A stretch of 64,000 bases of DNA. Source: Maratus speciosus (lineage: Eukaryota > Arthropoda > Arachnida > Araneae > Salticidae). This document shows positions 1 to 11,153 of the stretch, piece after piece. How positions within the stretch are numbered: the first letter of the stretch is position 1; each line of letters starts with the position of its first letter. Under the pieces are notes generated by a model, which did not search any database, was not told the origin of the DNA, and worked only from the letters and a program-made list of their open reading frames with translations. Position numbers and translations under genes: made by a program. The stretch spans positions 283,819,836 through 283,883,835 of the forward strand of contig OZ010792.1 of the NCBI GenBank assembly GCA_963932465.1, in the 5' to 3' direction.

Positions 1-219
1 ATACAAATTGACATAATTTTTATTTTAAATAGCGATAGAACAAATAAATTAGTATAACATTAATAAAAATACAAATAAAACGTCGAAATAAAAATAACTT
101 GATGACGTAAACACGTGCAACTTGACAAGCGAATATGACATTTGCGATCAACCATTATTGATATTTAATCTTATAGTTTGGCGATATATTTTTGGTCGAC
201 GGGATAACCAAGTAGTACC
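1..219. mobile_element. GGTACT-type MITE, cut by window start
   Basis: This is the right-hand part of a small inverted-repeat element. It ends in GGTCGACGGGATAACC then AAGTAGTACC, matching the ends of complete copies at 3000-3574 and 3828-4100. The interior (ACGTCGAAATAAAAATAAC, GATGACGT, CACGTG) is shared with those copies. The left end lies outside the window. No coding capacity is seen. Confidence 0.75.
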
Positions 220-375
220 CATAAAAATACGGAGTTCTTGATTTCTCTACTAGAAACTTCTGATTTGGCGAAGTACTGAGAAAGTAAATTAAATTTTGGG
301 TAAAAGTAACATAGTACAATGCTTAGCACACATCTAACGGAGACCAAACTGGTCGCCAAGGGCGGCTAGTTATTA
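220..375 (+). repeat. Dispersed repeat ending GGCGGCTAGT
   Basis: The stretch from AGTTCTTGATTTCTCTA to GGCGGCTAGTTATTAA recurs diverged at 29404-29550 and inverted at 48264-48400. All copies share a TTAGCAT-like block and a GGCGACCA/GGCGGCTAG end. It is probably another small non-coding transposon. Its superfamily was not determined. Confidence 0.5.
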
Positions 376-712
376 AAAGGAAATAGTTCAAAATGAATTG
401 TTGACATTTAAAATGAAAATATATCATAATATAAAACATCATAAATGATTGATTTACATTCATAATTACGTGCGCAAATGCAGCATAATAATTTGAATGC
501 TAATATATAACCATTAAATGAACATTACCGACCACCAACAAAAGCTGTGAAATTATGAATAAAATGACATTAACAAATACAGCCCCCCCCCCCCCTCCAA
601 CACACTTAAAATACATATAACATAAATAACGAGATTGGTTAAATTCATTTAGTGAATCTTTACGAGGACAACAATGCAAGCTTTAATGGAATTTCCTATG
701 AAGAGGTATCAG

Positions 713-746
<34 letters not shown>
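713..746. repeat. (TA)n microsatellite
   Basis: About 17 uninterrupted TA units, roughly 300 bp upstream of the tubulin start codon. Confidence 0.95.
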
Positions 747-747
<1 letters not shown>

Positions 748-833
748 GGGGCAAAAATAGCCTCGTGTTTTAAATATATAGATGACACGGTTCGCTCCAG
801 AATGGTTATCTACACTTTCTTGCACTTGGATTT

Positions 834-840
834 TATAAAA
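834..840 (+). promoter_or_regulatory. Possible TATA box of the tubulin gene
   Basis: TATAAAA lies about 200 bases upstream of the tubulin ATG, in DNA less AT-extreme than its surroundings. That spacing would give a 5' leader of roughly 170 bases if transcription starts about 30 bases downstream. TATA-like strings are common in DNA this AT-rich, so the assignment is weak. Confidence 0.25.
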
Positions 841-1040
841 GTAGATTAGGTTTAAACACGTTAACAGATTTGAAAATAATGCTTGCGCGAGATGTGATTT
901 TAAACTCAAACTTTATGGCATCACCATATTAATAACCGCATTCCATTAAACTGCCTGATAAAAAAGTTGTTGATTTCAAGCGAATTTATTAATTTCGAAA
1001 ATTTTCTTTGCGGAAAGAAATTAACCTCCATCAAGTCAAA

Positions 1041-2396
1041 ATGCGTGAATGTATTAGCATACACGTTGGTCAAGCTGGAGTACAAGTTGGTAATGCCTGT
1101 TGGGAGCTTTATTGCTTGGAGCATGGAATACAACCGGATGGCCAAATGCCTGGAGATAAGACTGCCGGTGGAGGTGATGATTCTTACAATAGTTTCTTCA
1201 ACGAAACAGAAACTGGTCAGCATGTTCCCAGAGCTATATATATTGATTTGGAGCCTACAGTAATAGATGAAGTCCGAACAGGAACATATCGTAAACTTTT
1301 CCATCCTGAACAACTGATAACTGGCAAAGAAGATGCTGCTAATAACTATGCAAGAGGTTATTACACGATTGGAAAAGAGATAATTGATTTAGTTCTCGAC
1401 AGAAGCCGTAAAGTAGCAGATCAGTGTACAAACTTGCAAGGATGTCTCATTTTTCACAGTTTTGGTGGCGGGACAGGATCAGGATTTACCTCTTTGCTGA
1501 TCGAAAGCCTATCTGAATATTATGGTAACAAACCTAAATTTGAGTTTGTAATTTATCCTGCTCCACAACACTCAACTGTCATAGTGGAACCTTATAATTC
1601 AATCTTGACGACTCACGCTACATTAGAACATTCTGACTGCGCTTTCATGGTTGATAATGAAGCCATATATGATATTGGCCGAAACAATCTTGATACTAAG
1701 AGACCTACATACACAAGTTTGAACAGAATTATCGCTCAAACCGTATCTTCTATTACAGCATCACTTCGTTTCGATGGCGCACAGAATGTAGATCTAACGG
1801 CATTTCCAACTAATCTTGTGCCATATCCGCGTATCCATTTTCCTTTGGTTACTTATGCTCCTGTTGTTTCCGCCGAGAAAGCTTCTCATGAACAGCTGAC
1901 TGTAGCCGAAATCACCAATGCTTGTTTCGAACCAGCAAATCAGATGATCAAATGTAATCCACAACATGGAAAATATATGAACTGTTGTTTGTTATACAGA
2001 GGAGATGTAGCCGTTAACGACATCAATGCTGCTATTTCTGCAATCAAGAAAAGTAGATCAGTCCAGTTTGTTGACTGGTGTCCTGCAGGATTTAAAGTAG
2101 GCATAAATTATCAACCACCCACAGATGTCCCAGGAGGAGATCTCCCTAAAGTGCAAAGGGCTGTTTGCATGCTTGCTAACACTACAGCTATTTCACAAGC
2201 TTGGGCACGATTGAATCACAAATTTGATTTGATGTACGCCAAACGCGCTTTCGTGCATTGGTACGTTGGCGAAGGCATGGAAGAGGATGAGTTTTTAGAG
2301 GCCCGAGAAGATTTGACAGCACTTGAAAAAGATTATGAGGAAGTTGGATTGGATTCAATTGAAGCTGTCGAAGAAGAAGGACAGGAAGAGTTTTAA
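1041..2396 (+). CDS. Alpha-tubulin, single exon, E254A, C-terminal Phe
   Basis: This encodes a full-length 451-residue alpha-tubulin, the GTP-binding microtubule subunit, with no intron. The start is the ATG opening [13 protein letters not shown], the conserved alpha-tubulin N-terminus and the motif read in tubulin autoregulation. An in-frame ATG at 1008 would add 11 residues not found in the family. Visible landmarks are K40 in [11 protein letters not shown], the tubulin signature GGGTGSG at 142-148, N206 and N228 at the nucleotide site, WCPAGFK in the C-terminal domain and an acidic tail. Two unusual changes sit in helix 8: residue 254 is Ala (GCA) and 256 is Pro (CCA) in [12 protein letters not shown]. 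In canonical alpha-tubulin residue 254 is the Glu that drives hydrolysis of the beta-subunit GTP. The chain ends EEGQEEF rather than in Tyr. Other usually constant sites also differ, such as H177, G213 and K220. The intact frame suggests selection; it could be a specialised paralogue or a young retrocopy. No A-tail or flanking duplication was seen. Confidence 0.96.
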   Translation: MRECISIHVGQAGVQVGNACWELYCLEHGIQPDGQMPGDKTAGGGDDSYNSFFNETETGQHVPRAIYIDLEPTVIDEVRTGTYRKLFHPEQLITGKEDAANNYARGYYTIGKEIIDLVLDRSRKVADQCTNLQGCLIFHSFGGGTGSGFTSLLIESLSEYYGNKPKFEFVIYPAPQHSTVIVEPYNSILTTHATLEHSDCAFMVDNEAIYDIGRNNLDTKRPTYTSLNRIIAQTVSSITASLRFDGAQNVDLTAFPTNLVPYPRIHFPLVTYAPVVSAEKASHEQLTVAEITNACFEPANQMIKCNPQHGKYMNCCLLYRGDVAVNDINAAISAIKKSRSVQFVDWCPAGFKVGINYQPPTDVPGGDLPKVQRAVCMLANTTAISQAWARLNHKFDLMYAKRAFVHWYVGEGMEEDEFLEAREDLTALEKDYEEVGLDSIEAVEEEGQEEF

Positions 2397-2593
2397 ATCG
2401 GCATTTTAGGAGTATTAACTCAGCATTTTTTTCTTTTCTAAATGTATGAAAAAGTATAATTATTTTAGACAACTTATACACAACTATTTAAAATTGAAGG
2501 GATCTTTTAAGCTTATTTATATTTAGTTGTAATCCAAATTTTCACTTCTAAAGCACTATTTTACATGTATAAAATTCAAGTTAAAGTATAAGG

Positions 2594-2599
2594 AATAAA
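2594..2599 (+). terminator. Polyadenylation signal AATAAA of the tubulin gene
   Basis: AATAAA lies about 200 bases after the tubulin stop codon and is followed within 30 bases by a T-rich stretch. It is the best candidate signal in the 3' region, but the motif also occurs by chance in DNA this AT-rich. Confidence 0.45.
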
Positions 2600-2847
2600 G
2601 TTAAGTATGTAAATATTTTTTGCTATTCCGTTACAAACAAATCACAGAGCCAAAATAGTTTTTATTACTACGTAATAAATTCAGTTACATTAATTTCGTG
2701 ACAAGTCACCATGCTATAAGAAAATTTTGATAATTGTTAAATGATCTGAAAATAAGTTTTGATTTCGTATGAAGAATCTTTTACCAATTAACAGATTCCA
2801 TAATTAAGTAATACCATTTTTTATAACTATCATTATTTATTTGATAC
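2600..2847. other. Spacer between tubulin gene and repeats
   Basis: AT-rich sequence in which I see no gene or repeat. It ends where the inverted-repeat element nest begins. Confidence 0.5.
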
Positions 2848-2999
2848 TTTTATGTTAGCCGTGGGCAAATGGTAAATCGCCAAATATTGTTCCCATCGCC
2901 ATTATTCGTATTGCATTCATCTTATTTAAAATATAAACTTTTCACTCGTTTCATTTAAAATTCATAACTTTCATTTACAATACAAATATTACATATTCT

Positions 3000-3574
3000 G
3001 GTACTTGTTAGTTATCCCGTCGACCAATTTCGCCAAATTATATAAATCGCCAAACCACTCGCCAAATTATACAAATTGACATAGTTTTTATTTTAAATAA
3101 TGAAAAAAGAAATAAATTAGTATAACATTAATAAAAATACGGTACTTGTTAGTTATCCCGTCGACCAATTTCGCCAAATTATATAAATCGCCAAACCACT
3201 CGCCCAATTATACAAATTAACATAATTTTTATTTTAAATAACGAAAGAACAAATAAATTAGTAAATCATTAATAAAAATTCAAATAAAACGTCGAATTAA
3301 TGGTTTTATTGGCCATTACTCGAATTTAATCTTACAATTAATTAATTAATGGCAAACCATTATTGGCATTTAATCTTACAATTTAGCGACAGTAATTTGG
3401 TCGACGGGATAACTAACAAGTACCAAAAATACAAATAAAACGTCGAAATAAAAATCGTTTGATGACGTAAACACGTGACGTCAGTGAATGTGACATTTAC
3501 GATCAACTATTATTGCCATTTAATCTTACAATTTGGCGACAGTAATTTGGTCGACGGGATAACTAACAAGTACC
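3000..3574. mobile_element. GGTACT MITE with perfect 8-bp TSD
   Basis: Termini GGTACTTGTTAGTTATCCCG and its inverted copy are flanked on both sides by CATATTCT (2992-2999 and 3575-3582), an exact 8-bp duplication. A second copy of the same family is inserted inside it. Without that insert the element is about 280 bp. 8-bp duplications are known for hAT, P and Merlin families. The GG..CC termini are not typical hAT ends, so the superfamily is left open. Confidence 0.9.
3141..3424. mobile_element. GGTACT MITE nested in its own family member
   Basis: A complete 284-bp copy with both inverted ends. The host element reads AAAAATAC immediately before (3133-3140) and after (3425-3432) it, an exact 8-bp duplication of host-element sequence. 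This fixes the borders to the base. Confidence 0.92.
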
Positions 3575-3632
3575 CATATTCTTGAAATATATGCCTATCA
3601 CTCACTTCATTAAGCAAGGAAAAAAAAAAACA

Positions 3633-4203
3633 TTTTAGCACACATGCCATATACGCACCGGGCTACCTAATTGGCGCCAAACTGGCGTTATTTTGGCAAC
3701 CCGGCTATTGATGCTTATTAATCAATATCTTTTTGAAAATTATATAAATTGCTTTGTTCTATAGTAATTAAACTTATTTTATTTATTGTTATTTCCTTTA
3801 AAATAATAGAAAATAATTAGAAAATATGGTACTTGTTAGTTATCCCGTCGACCAAATTACTGTCGCCAAATTGTAAGATTAAATGCCAATAATGGTTGAT
3901 TGTAAATGTCACATTCACTTGACTTACACGTGTTTACATCATCAAGTGATTTTTATTTCGATGTTTTATTTGTATTTTTATTAATGTTATACTAATTTAC
4001 TTGTTCTTTCGTTATTTAAAACAAAAATTATGTTGATTTGTATAATTTGGCGATTTATATAATTTGGCGAATTTGATCGACGGGATAACTAACAAGTACC
4101 GAAAAGATATATGTAACTGATATTGGAAAACGAGGTTTTCGTCAAATTGGCGCGAAGAAAAATTTCGCCAAACCCGGTGCGTATATGACATCTGTGCCAA
4201 AGA
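3633..4203. mobile_element. Inverted-repeat element, CATATACGCACCGGG end
   Basis: Left TTAGCACACATGCCATATAC followed by GCACCGGG pairs with the right CCCGGTGCGTATATGACATC followed by TGTGCC in inverted orientation, with mismatches. The right end also resembles the termini of the insert at 20020-20209 (ATATGACATCTGT). A GGTACT element (3828-4100) is inserted inside. Borders are approximate. Confidence 0.55.
3828..4100. mobile_element. GGTACT MITE, 273 bp
   Basis: Complete copy in the opposite orientation to those at 3.0-3.6 kb. The flanks GAAAATAT (3820-3827) and GAAAAGAT (4101-4108) match at 7 of 8 bases, consistent with an aged 8-bp duplication. Confidence 0.85.
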
Positions 4204-4241
4204 ATGTGTTGTTGGCGAGATTTTGACTGGCTAACATAAAA

Positions 4242-4709
4242 GAACCAATTATTTTTATATATTATTTTCTTAAGGTTTCCAATACTCGTTCCTCGTTTCT
4301 GAACTATTTTATATCTAAACCTTTTTTGGAATTTCCTTTTTATTTAATCGCCTTAACGAGATAAAGAAAATGGCCTTGACAAGAGATGGGAAATTTTTAC
4401 CAGTATGTGAACTAAGCATGCCAACCGGCATAATCCACCATTTGGCTGGTTTCTTTTATTTGCCAAATTGGCGATTTCTAAATCATAATAAACAAATAGT
4501 AGAATGTTGGCAGTCTAAATTTTTAAATGCTTACATTTAGAAAAAGTAATGGATTTAGAGATAAAAAGCCACTGAAGAATATACGGGGTGCCTTTATATG
4601 AGAGTAGCAACATACCAATGTTGAGACGATTTTGGACAAAAGAATAGTTTAAATGCAGAATTATTAAATTAATAAACAGATGATTATTTAGATATTGTAG
4701 ATAGTTTAG
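4242..4709. other. AT-rich spacer
   Basis: No coding region or clear repeat recognised. A GGCAAATTGGCGATT-type motif shared with nearby inverted-repeat elements occurs near 4455-4475, so part of it may be old transposon DNA. Confidence 0.4.
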
Positions 4710-7700
4710 ATAGGGCTCTGCCCTTACGAGGTACACTCGCTAACCCCTACTGAGACACTTCAAACTCTAAAAACACGCCGATTTAATCGGATTTAAAAAG
4801 ATTGCGGAAGATTAAACTATAATTAAAAAAAATAGTGGCGATCTCCCTCGAAACGGGTTTCCATTCATTCTATTCCAACGGGTTTCGTTGTGGAGATTTG
4901 AGGCCGGGTCAGCTACTGTTAAACATGTACAGGCTGTTTTCATATTCGTTTAAATAAGATCAGTTAAACAATTGAAATGCACACAATCTTTTTCTCATGA
5001 TATTCTTTTAACAACGCTATAAGAAAACTGTTTTAAATCAGACATTTTAATGTATCTTTTAAAATCTGATGTAATTTTCACCAAAGTTTTCTTTCTCTTT
5101 TAATATTCACGTGAAAATATTTTTTCTTTTAGAAAGGAAATATTATTTGCGCTGTCTTGGAACTCACAACAGTAGTTAAAAGATTAAACAAAAACATAAT
5201 TTGAAGAACAAATTAAAAAAACAAAATTTATTTCCTACATTGTTTAAGCTCGAGAAGGGACAGATATTAAGTTATTTCATTCAATTAGTTCTACATTTAA
5301 TGTTAAATTTTTGTAACAAATTGGTTAAGCCAATTGAAGTTAAAAAAATAAAAATAAAATTCATGCAATATGATACTTAAAACACCCTAAAAAATTAGAT
5401 TCCGTTCAAATGAAATCGAAATAAATCTTAGACTTCTTCCATTTTTAATTGAAAATATTTGTATTGCAGATTTTGTATTATGTTTATGACAATTGTGCAT
5501 AAAATGATAAGATGCATGCAAAATAAAAACTTAAAAAAAAGTCTAATATTTATTTCGATTTCATTTGAACGTAATCTAATTTTTTAGGGTGTTTTATGTA
5601 TCATATTGTATGAATTTTATTTTTATTTTTTAATCTTCAACTGGCTTAACTAATTTGTTGCAAAAATTTAACACTAAATGTAGAACTAATTGAATGAAAT
5701 AACTTGATAGCTGTCCCTTCTCGAGCTTAAACAATGTAGGAAATAAATTTTGTTTTTTTAATTTGTTCTTCAAATTATGTTTTTGTTTAATATGTCAAGA
5801 TTTTTAAAAACTACTGCACTCAGACGAACGCATTTCAAAATTAATAGACAGTATCATCATCAGGCTTTGATGTATGCGGTATTGCATCACAATGTGGGAT
5901 GCAGTTTACCAATGTGTAATTCAAAATGTTTCACCACTGTAGTAATGCAGGTTGCGGTAGTTTGGACAAAAACTTCTAATCTGAACGTAAAAATTCTATA
6001 ATCAAAACATAAAAAATTAACTTCACTTAAATTTAGATACCTTATTTCACACTCAGGAACGCTATGAATGTAAATGTAAATTGTGTTGAATCCTTACTGC
6101 TAATATTTAACAACATTATAGCTGTGATACAGCAAAAAATAAAAAATATAAGTTGTACTTAAATTTTTAAACATTATTCTCTCCCAAGGGGTGATGTAAA
6201 CACATAAAAAAATTATTACCTAAGTTTAACTTGGGGTATAAATGGGGTACACAATGTATTCTCATCTCGGAAAAAAAAAAATACATTTTAAAATTTAAGT
6301 TAATTCGCTATCTGCGTAAAAATAGCTATCCATTAGAAACTTTTTACTAAAATATAAACTTGACCAAAGCAAAAACTTATTCTGAAATTATCCTTTTTAT
6401 TTCCACTATGACGACATATTCACCTTTTTAATTTTTGAAAAAAAAAAAAAAAAAAAACTATCTCAATTTAATATTTCACGTGAAAATCTTTCAACTAAAA
6501 AGAAATAAATTATTATTACGGCTTTTGAAATTTTTGCAACAATGAAGTAAAAATGTTACATTTTCTATGAAAAATGTCCGTTGATTTTCAATGAAAAAAG
6601 CGAAAATTGGAATTATTAAGAAAAATACTTGAATAATGCAAAAAACAAATTGGCACATGTTTCTCTCTGGATTATAATTCACCCATATGCAAAAGCATTT
6701 TACCATTCGTTTTGACCCTGACGTCAGGCAAACGTTTTTACACTTTAAATTTATAAAATCATTAGAATTAGTAAAGAATAAAAAATGAGTGGCATCAGGG
6801 ACAAAAAGGTGGGAAGAAAAAATGAAAAAGTTATGATCTCTATAAGCTTTTCCATGTTAAATTAACATTGAGAAGTGACACTGGAAATAAATGTCACTGG
6901 TAAATATATTTTTAAATTTAATCTGTTTTGAAATATTATTATTCGGTCATTTTAAATATGACGTGATTTCTCCTATTTACTGCTTTTAAAGCATATTAAA
7001 TTTAGCATTTTAAAGTTTTCTTTCTCTTTCTAATATTTACGCAAAATACTTTTATTGCTAGAAAGGAAATATTTTTATCTGTGCTGCCTTAGAATTGGCA
7101 ACGGTAATTTAAAAGATCATCTAGAAATGTGAAATGAATGTCTCGTGAAAATATGTTTTTAGATTTAAGCTGTTTGGCAATATTATTATTTGGTCATTTT
7201 AAATATGACGTAATTGTCTCCATTTACGGCTTTTAACGTATATTAATGAATTTATTATTTTAAAATTTTCTTTCTCTTTTAATATTCACATGTAAAGGTT
7301 CTGAACAGTTTTTATGACGTAATTTTCAATAGTTTCCTGCTAAGTTTTTTTTTTCTGTTCTGTTAGTTACGTTTTATTAATATGAATAATACTTTATTTG
7401 AAGGAGATATTATTCTTTGCGCAGCTTATACATTTGACAACAATTTAAAATAATAACTTTTTCTAAAATACATAAAATTATATCTCGAAATGCTGAAAAT
7501 TGAATTGAAAATGGAAATAAACCCTCAAAAAATAAGCCAAATTAAAAAAATAAATGCAGTCTCCCCACCGGGAGCTTCTAATCTATATCCTAAGAAAAAA
7601 TGATTAAATTCCTATGTATAGTTTTTGCTCCTATAAAACTTTTTAATGGAACGATTTTGGCCAACTTTAACATTAAATATCTCTTAAAATAATTCTTGGA

Positions 7701-7874
7701 TTTAAGAATTGCCTGCATGAGTGTGTTTATCGAACATTTCTACATAACTAACAATTTTCATATTTTTGTGTGCAGTAGTTTTCTTAATATTAGCGAAGAA
7801 AGACCCTAGGTCACAAAAAAATCATTTATTGCGGCACTGACAGCGTTAGTTACTTTTTTTTTAGAATAGAAAGA
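4710..7874 (-). mobile_element. Old non-autonomous Helitron, interrupted
   Basis: Read on the minus strand it begins with a diverged form of the family 5' end (TCTTTCTATTCTAA then GTAACTAACGCTGTCAG) at 7874. It ends with a degraded 3' hairpin, AGGGCTCTGCCCT, near 4710. The interior shares blocks with the younger copies at 49-58 kb, for example CTTTCTCTTTTAATATTCAC and ATTTCTCCTATTTA. It is expanded by a foldback element (5183-5791), by unrecognised sequence to about 6840, and by an internal duplication (about 6860-7080 and 7130-7280). No Rep/helicase coding is present. Confidence 0.7.
5183..5791. mobile_element. Foldback element with about 250-bp arms
   Basis: The sequence from ATTAAACAAAAACATAATTT at 5183 reappears inverted, ending at 5791. 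The arms are nearly identical over about 250 bp (both carry CTCGAGAAGGGACAG and ACACCCTAAAAAATTAGATT) and flank a loop of roughly 110 bp. It interrupts the old Helitron. No coding sequence; a transcript could fold into a long hairpin. Confidence 0.88.
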
Positions 7875-7900
7875 TACATATCCCTCTATATCCTTCTATA

Positions 7901-7955
7901 CTAGGGGGCTCTGCCCCCTACGAGCTACGTTCATCAACCCCCGTTCAGACGGGAA
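7901..7955 (-). mobile_element. Helitron 3' end fragment
   Basis: CTAGGGGGCTCTGCCCCCTA plus CGAGCTACGTTCAT is the reverse complement of the family's terminal hairpin and CTAG end. The sequence then diverges, so this is a truncated copy or a subfamily sharing only the 3' terminus. Confidence 0.7.
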
Positions 7956-9820
7956 TGTGTCCATTTCACGGGATAATCAATCAAGAAGGGGAAAGGATGC
8001 GTCAAGTAGCTCATTAACAACATGGTTACCAGAAATAATAAACAGATAAAGAACTCTGCTTCTAAAATGTTCTCTTTAAATATCGCCATTGAAATTGGAA
8101 CAAAAAACTTTTGAAGACTAAATTGATCATTTTAAAAATATTATATTAACATTATTTATACATTTTTATTAAAAGGGAATGAAATTGAGATTTATTATTA
8201 AGCTTGAATATCGTATCTTGCTTTTTGAAAATAACTACACCCTCAAATCGCTGCTATAACTTCAACTAAAGCATAAATGCTTTTGAGATTTTACACCATT
8301 TACATACATCCAATTATTTATCTCACTTTTATTTTTTACTTGAGTTATTCTACCTATAACTTGACAACTTTTAACGTGTTAAGTAAAATAATCTAATTAA
8401 AAATAAATTATTCATGTAAAATACTTAATTTTGAAATAGTACATTTTGTACTGATAATTCAATGAAAAACGTACAGCACGAATACACCAATTTAGAAATT
8501 GTTACATAATTTATGCCCAGTTTTATAAATATTATTGCTTTTTTTTTTTTGTTGTTTTTTTTTTTTCATTTTACTTGCTCTATCTTGTGTTTTTAATGTG
8601 GAATGTGTTTCTCATACCATCTTTACGATTTATTAGGACAATAATAAAAACACTTTCCTTTTGTATTTGATTAAAGAAAATCTTTTATGCCAACCTAGAA
8701 TAGATTTGTGAAGGCTGAATATCATTGTACCCATGAATCCTTATGCATTGAATCAGTTTTTTCCTTTTTGTAAAAATGTTTTAATTTTTTTTTTTTAAGT
8801 CTGTTGTCCAAATAATTTCTAATGTCTTAATACTCAGAGAATTTATCAAGAAAATAAGAAAAATATACTTAAGGGGTTGAATTAAATTATTTAGATTTTT
8901 TTCTAATATGTTATAAACAGACGTTTAAACATATTAGACGTTCCAGATATGTTATAAACATTTTATAAACAGACGATTTTGCCCCAAAACATTTCTTTGA
9001 GGGAGAGGAGTCAAAGGATGGACAGGACATGAATCTGAAAAGTTGTGATTTCGATTTAAAACTGTTGTGCTAATAAATGGAACATTGACCTATTAACACT
9101 GCGCGAAATCAATTTCAATATACTCGTATGATTTCATTAAATATTTTAGACACATACTTTAATGATTAGCGAAAAAAACAAACACAGATTTTAGACTATC
9201 CTAGATTAAGGAATTATTTATATTTGAGACCTACAAGATATTTGGTAAAAAATAAAAATTTAATAATAATTAAAAATTAACACTTAGAAAGCGTTAAACT
9301 ATTTAACCACGCGCTGTTACTTTACCATGTTGTGAAAATTATAAGTTGAAAAGAAAAAACAAACAGCAATAACAACAACAATAACAAAAAGATAAAATAA
9401 TTTGTTATATTATAAAAATTGGTTAATAATAACTATTGTAAATCATAGTAATGTCTTTGTGATGAGCAATACCGCTTCGAAGTACCAAAAAAAGAAAAAA
9501 AAAGTTTACACATTGAGTTGTAATGGAAAGTTGTTTGACACTTATTTGTCGGATTGCATGTTCTTTTGCATTCTGAATGTTTGGATCTCAATAAAAATAC
9601 TTGTGTAATAACGGAATTTGGTCAGGTAAGCTGCAACTATTCTGTATTACGGCTGTTCTCAAATCGAAACTAAGCTGGGTATTTTTCCCCCCAGAACCGT
9701 CCAAATAAAAAAGAAAAGTGCCCAGCTAAACTGATGGCATTGAGCTCACAGACTATTCACACTAATTGTATATTATACTCTTATTTTAAAGAATAATGCC
9801 ACTCAAAAAAATAAGTGAAG
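7956..9820. other. Gene-poor AT-rich DNA
   Basis: No gene is supported. There are T tracts near 8540-8565 and 8788-8800. Short frames such as one at 9402-9608 have AT-driven composition and no recognisable domain. Confidence 0.5.
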
Positions 9821-9821
9821 G

Positions 9822-11092
9822 GGAATTAGCCCCCGTTTCCCCCTTTATACTTAACCAGTGAACCTCCAAATCTAATCAGGGAAGCTCCTTATCATAATAA
9901 ACCGGTATACCAAATTTGGAGCAAATCGAATAATCTTGCAAAAAAAAACATTTATCGAAATTAAGGGGGTGGACTAAACCCCTTTATCCTTAACCAATGA
10001 ATCGCCAAAACGAATCAGGGAAGCTCCTTAACATAATAAACCAGTATACCAACTTCGGAGCAAATCGAATCATTCTGCATGAAAAACCCATTTATCTAAA
10101 TTAAGAGGGGCGGGCAAACCTCCCTTTTCCCCCTTTACCCTTAACCAATGAACCCCAAAACTAATCAGGGAAGTTCCTTAACTTAATAAACCAGTATACC
10201 AAATTCGGAGCAAATCGAATCATTCTGCATGAAAAACGCATTTATCTGAATTAAGGGGGGTGGACTAACCCCGTTTTTTCCCCTTTATCCTTAACCAATG
10301 AACTCCCAAAACTAATCAGGGAAGTTCCTTAACATAATAAACCGGTATACCAAATTCGGAGCAAATCGAATCATTCTGCATGAAAAACCCATTTATCTGA
10401 ATTAAGGGGGAGTGGACTAACCCCGTTTTTCCCCCTTTATCCTTAACCAATGAACTCCCAAAACTAATCAGGGAAGTTCCTTAACATAATAAACCGGTAT
10501 ACCAAATTCGGAGCAAATCGAATGATTCTGCATGAAAAACTCATTTATCTGAATTAAGGGGGTGGACTAACCCCCCTTTTCCCCCTTTATCCTTAACCAA
10601 TGAACCCCCAAAACTAATCAGGGAAGTTCCTTAACATAATAAACCGGTATACCAAATTCGGAGCAAATTGAATGATTCTGCATGAAAAACCCATTTATCT
10701 GAATTAAGGGGTTGGACTAACCCCGTTTTTCCCCCTTTACCCTTAACCAATGAACCCCCAAAACTAATCAGGGAAGTTTCTTAACATAATAAACCGCTAT
10801 ACCAAATTCGGTGCAAATCGAATCATTCTGCATGAAAAACACATTTATCTGAATTAAGGGGGTGGACTAACCCCGTTATTCCCTCTTTATCCTTAACCAA
10901 TGAACTCCCAAAACTAATCAGGGAAGTTCCTTAACATAATAAACCGGTATACCAAATTCGGAGTAAATCGAATCATTCTGCATGAAAAACCCATTTATCT
11001 GAATTAAGGGGGGGGGGGTGGACTAACCCCGTTTTCCCCCCTTTATCCTTAACCAATGAACTCCCAAAACTAATCAGGGAAGCGCCTTATCA
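9822..11092. repeat. Satellite of about 150-bp units
   Basis: About nine head-to-tail units. Each carries GGGGGTGGACTAACCCC, CCTTTATCCTTAACCAATGA, ACTAATCAGGGAAG, ACCGGTATACCAAATTCGGA and ATTCTGCATGAAAAA. Spacing between GGACTAA blocks is close to 150 bp. Central units are most alike and the first two most diverged, as expected for unequal exchange. Confidence 0.95.
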
Positions 11093-11153
11093 CAGTGAAC
11101 CTAGGAAAAAATTTTGAAGCAAATCGGATGTTTCTATCAAGAGTTATCGCGTT

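Larger units (their letters stand above)
376..1040. other. Upstream region of the tubulin gene
   Basis: No coding sequence is supported here. It holds a C tract near 582-595, a TA dinucleotide run at about 713-746, and a possible TATA box at 834-840. Short open frames crossing the TA run translate to Tyr-Ile repeats and are not genes. Confidence 0.6.
2848..4241. mobile_element. TTTTATGTTAGCC MITE carrying nested insertions
   Basis: The outermost element of a nest. Its left end TTTTATGTTAGCC and right end GGCTAACATAAAA are inverted copies. An uninterrupted relative of 317 bp lies at 29611-29927 and shares GGCAAATCGCCAAATA and the following block. The length here comes from elements inserted at 3000-3574 and about 3633-4203. 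No clear target duplication was found, so the boundaries are approximate. Confidence 0.6.

Noticed and set aside
1008..1040. Upstream in-frame ATG of the tubulin gene
   Set aside because: It would add 11 residues before the invariant MREC start; no alpha-tubulin I know has such an extension.
9822..11092. CRISPR-like array
   Set aside because: Units are repeated over their full length without unique spacers, in an animal-type genome with no cas genes. It is a satellite.
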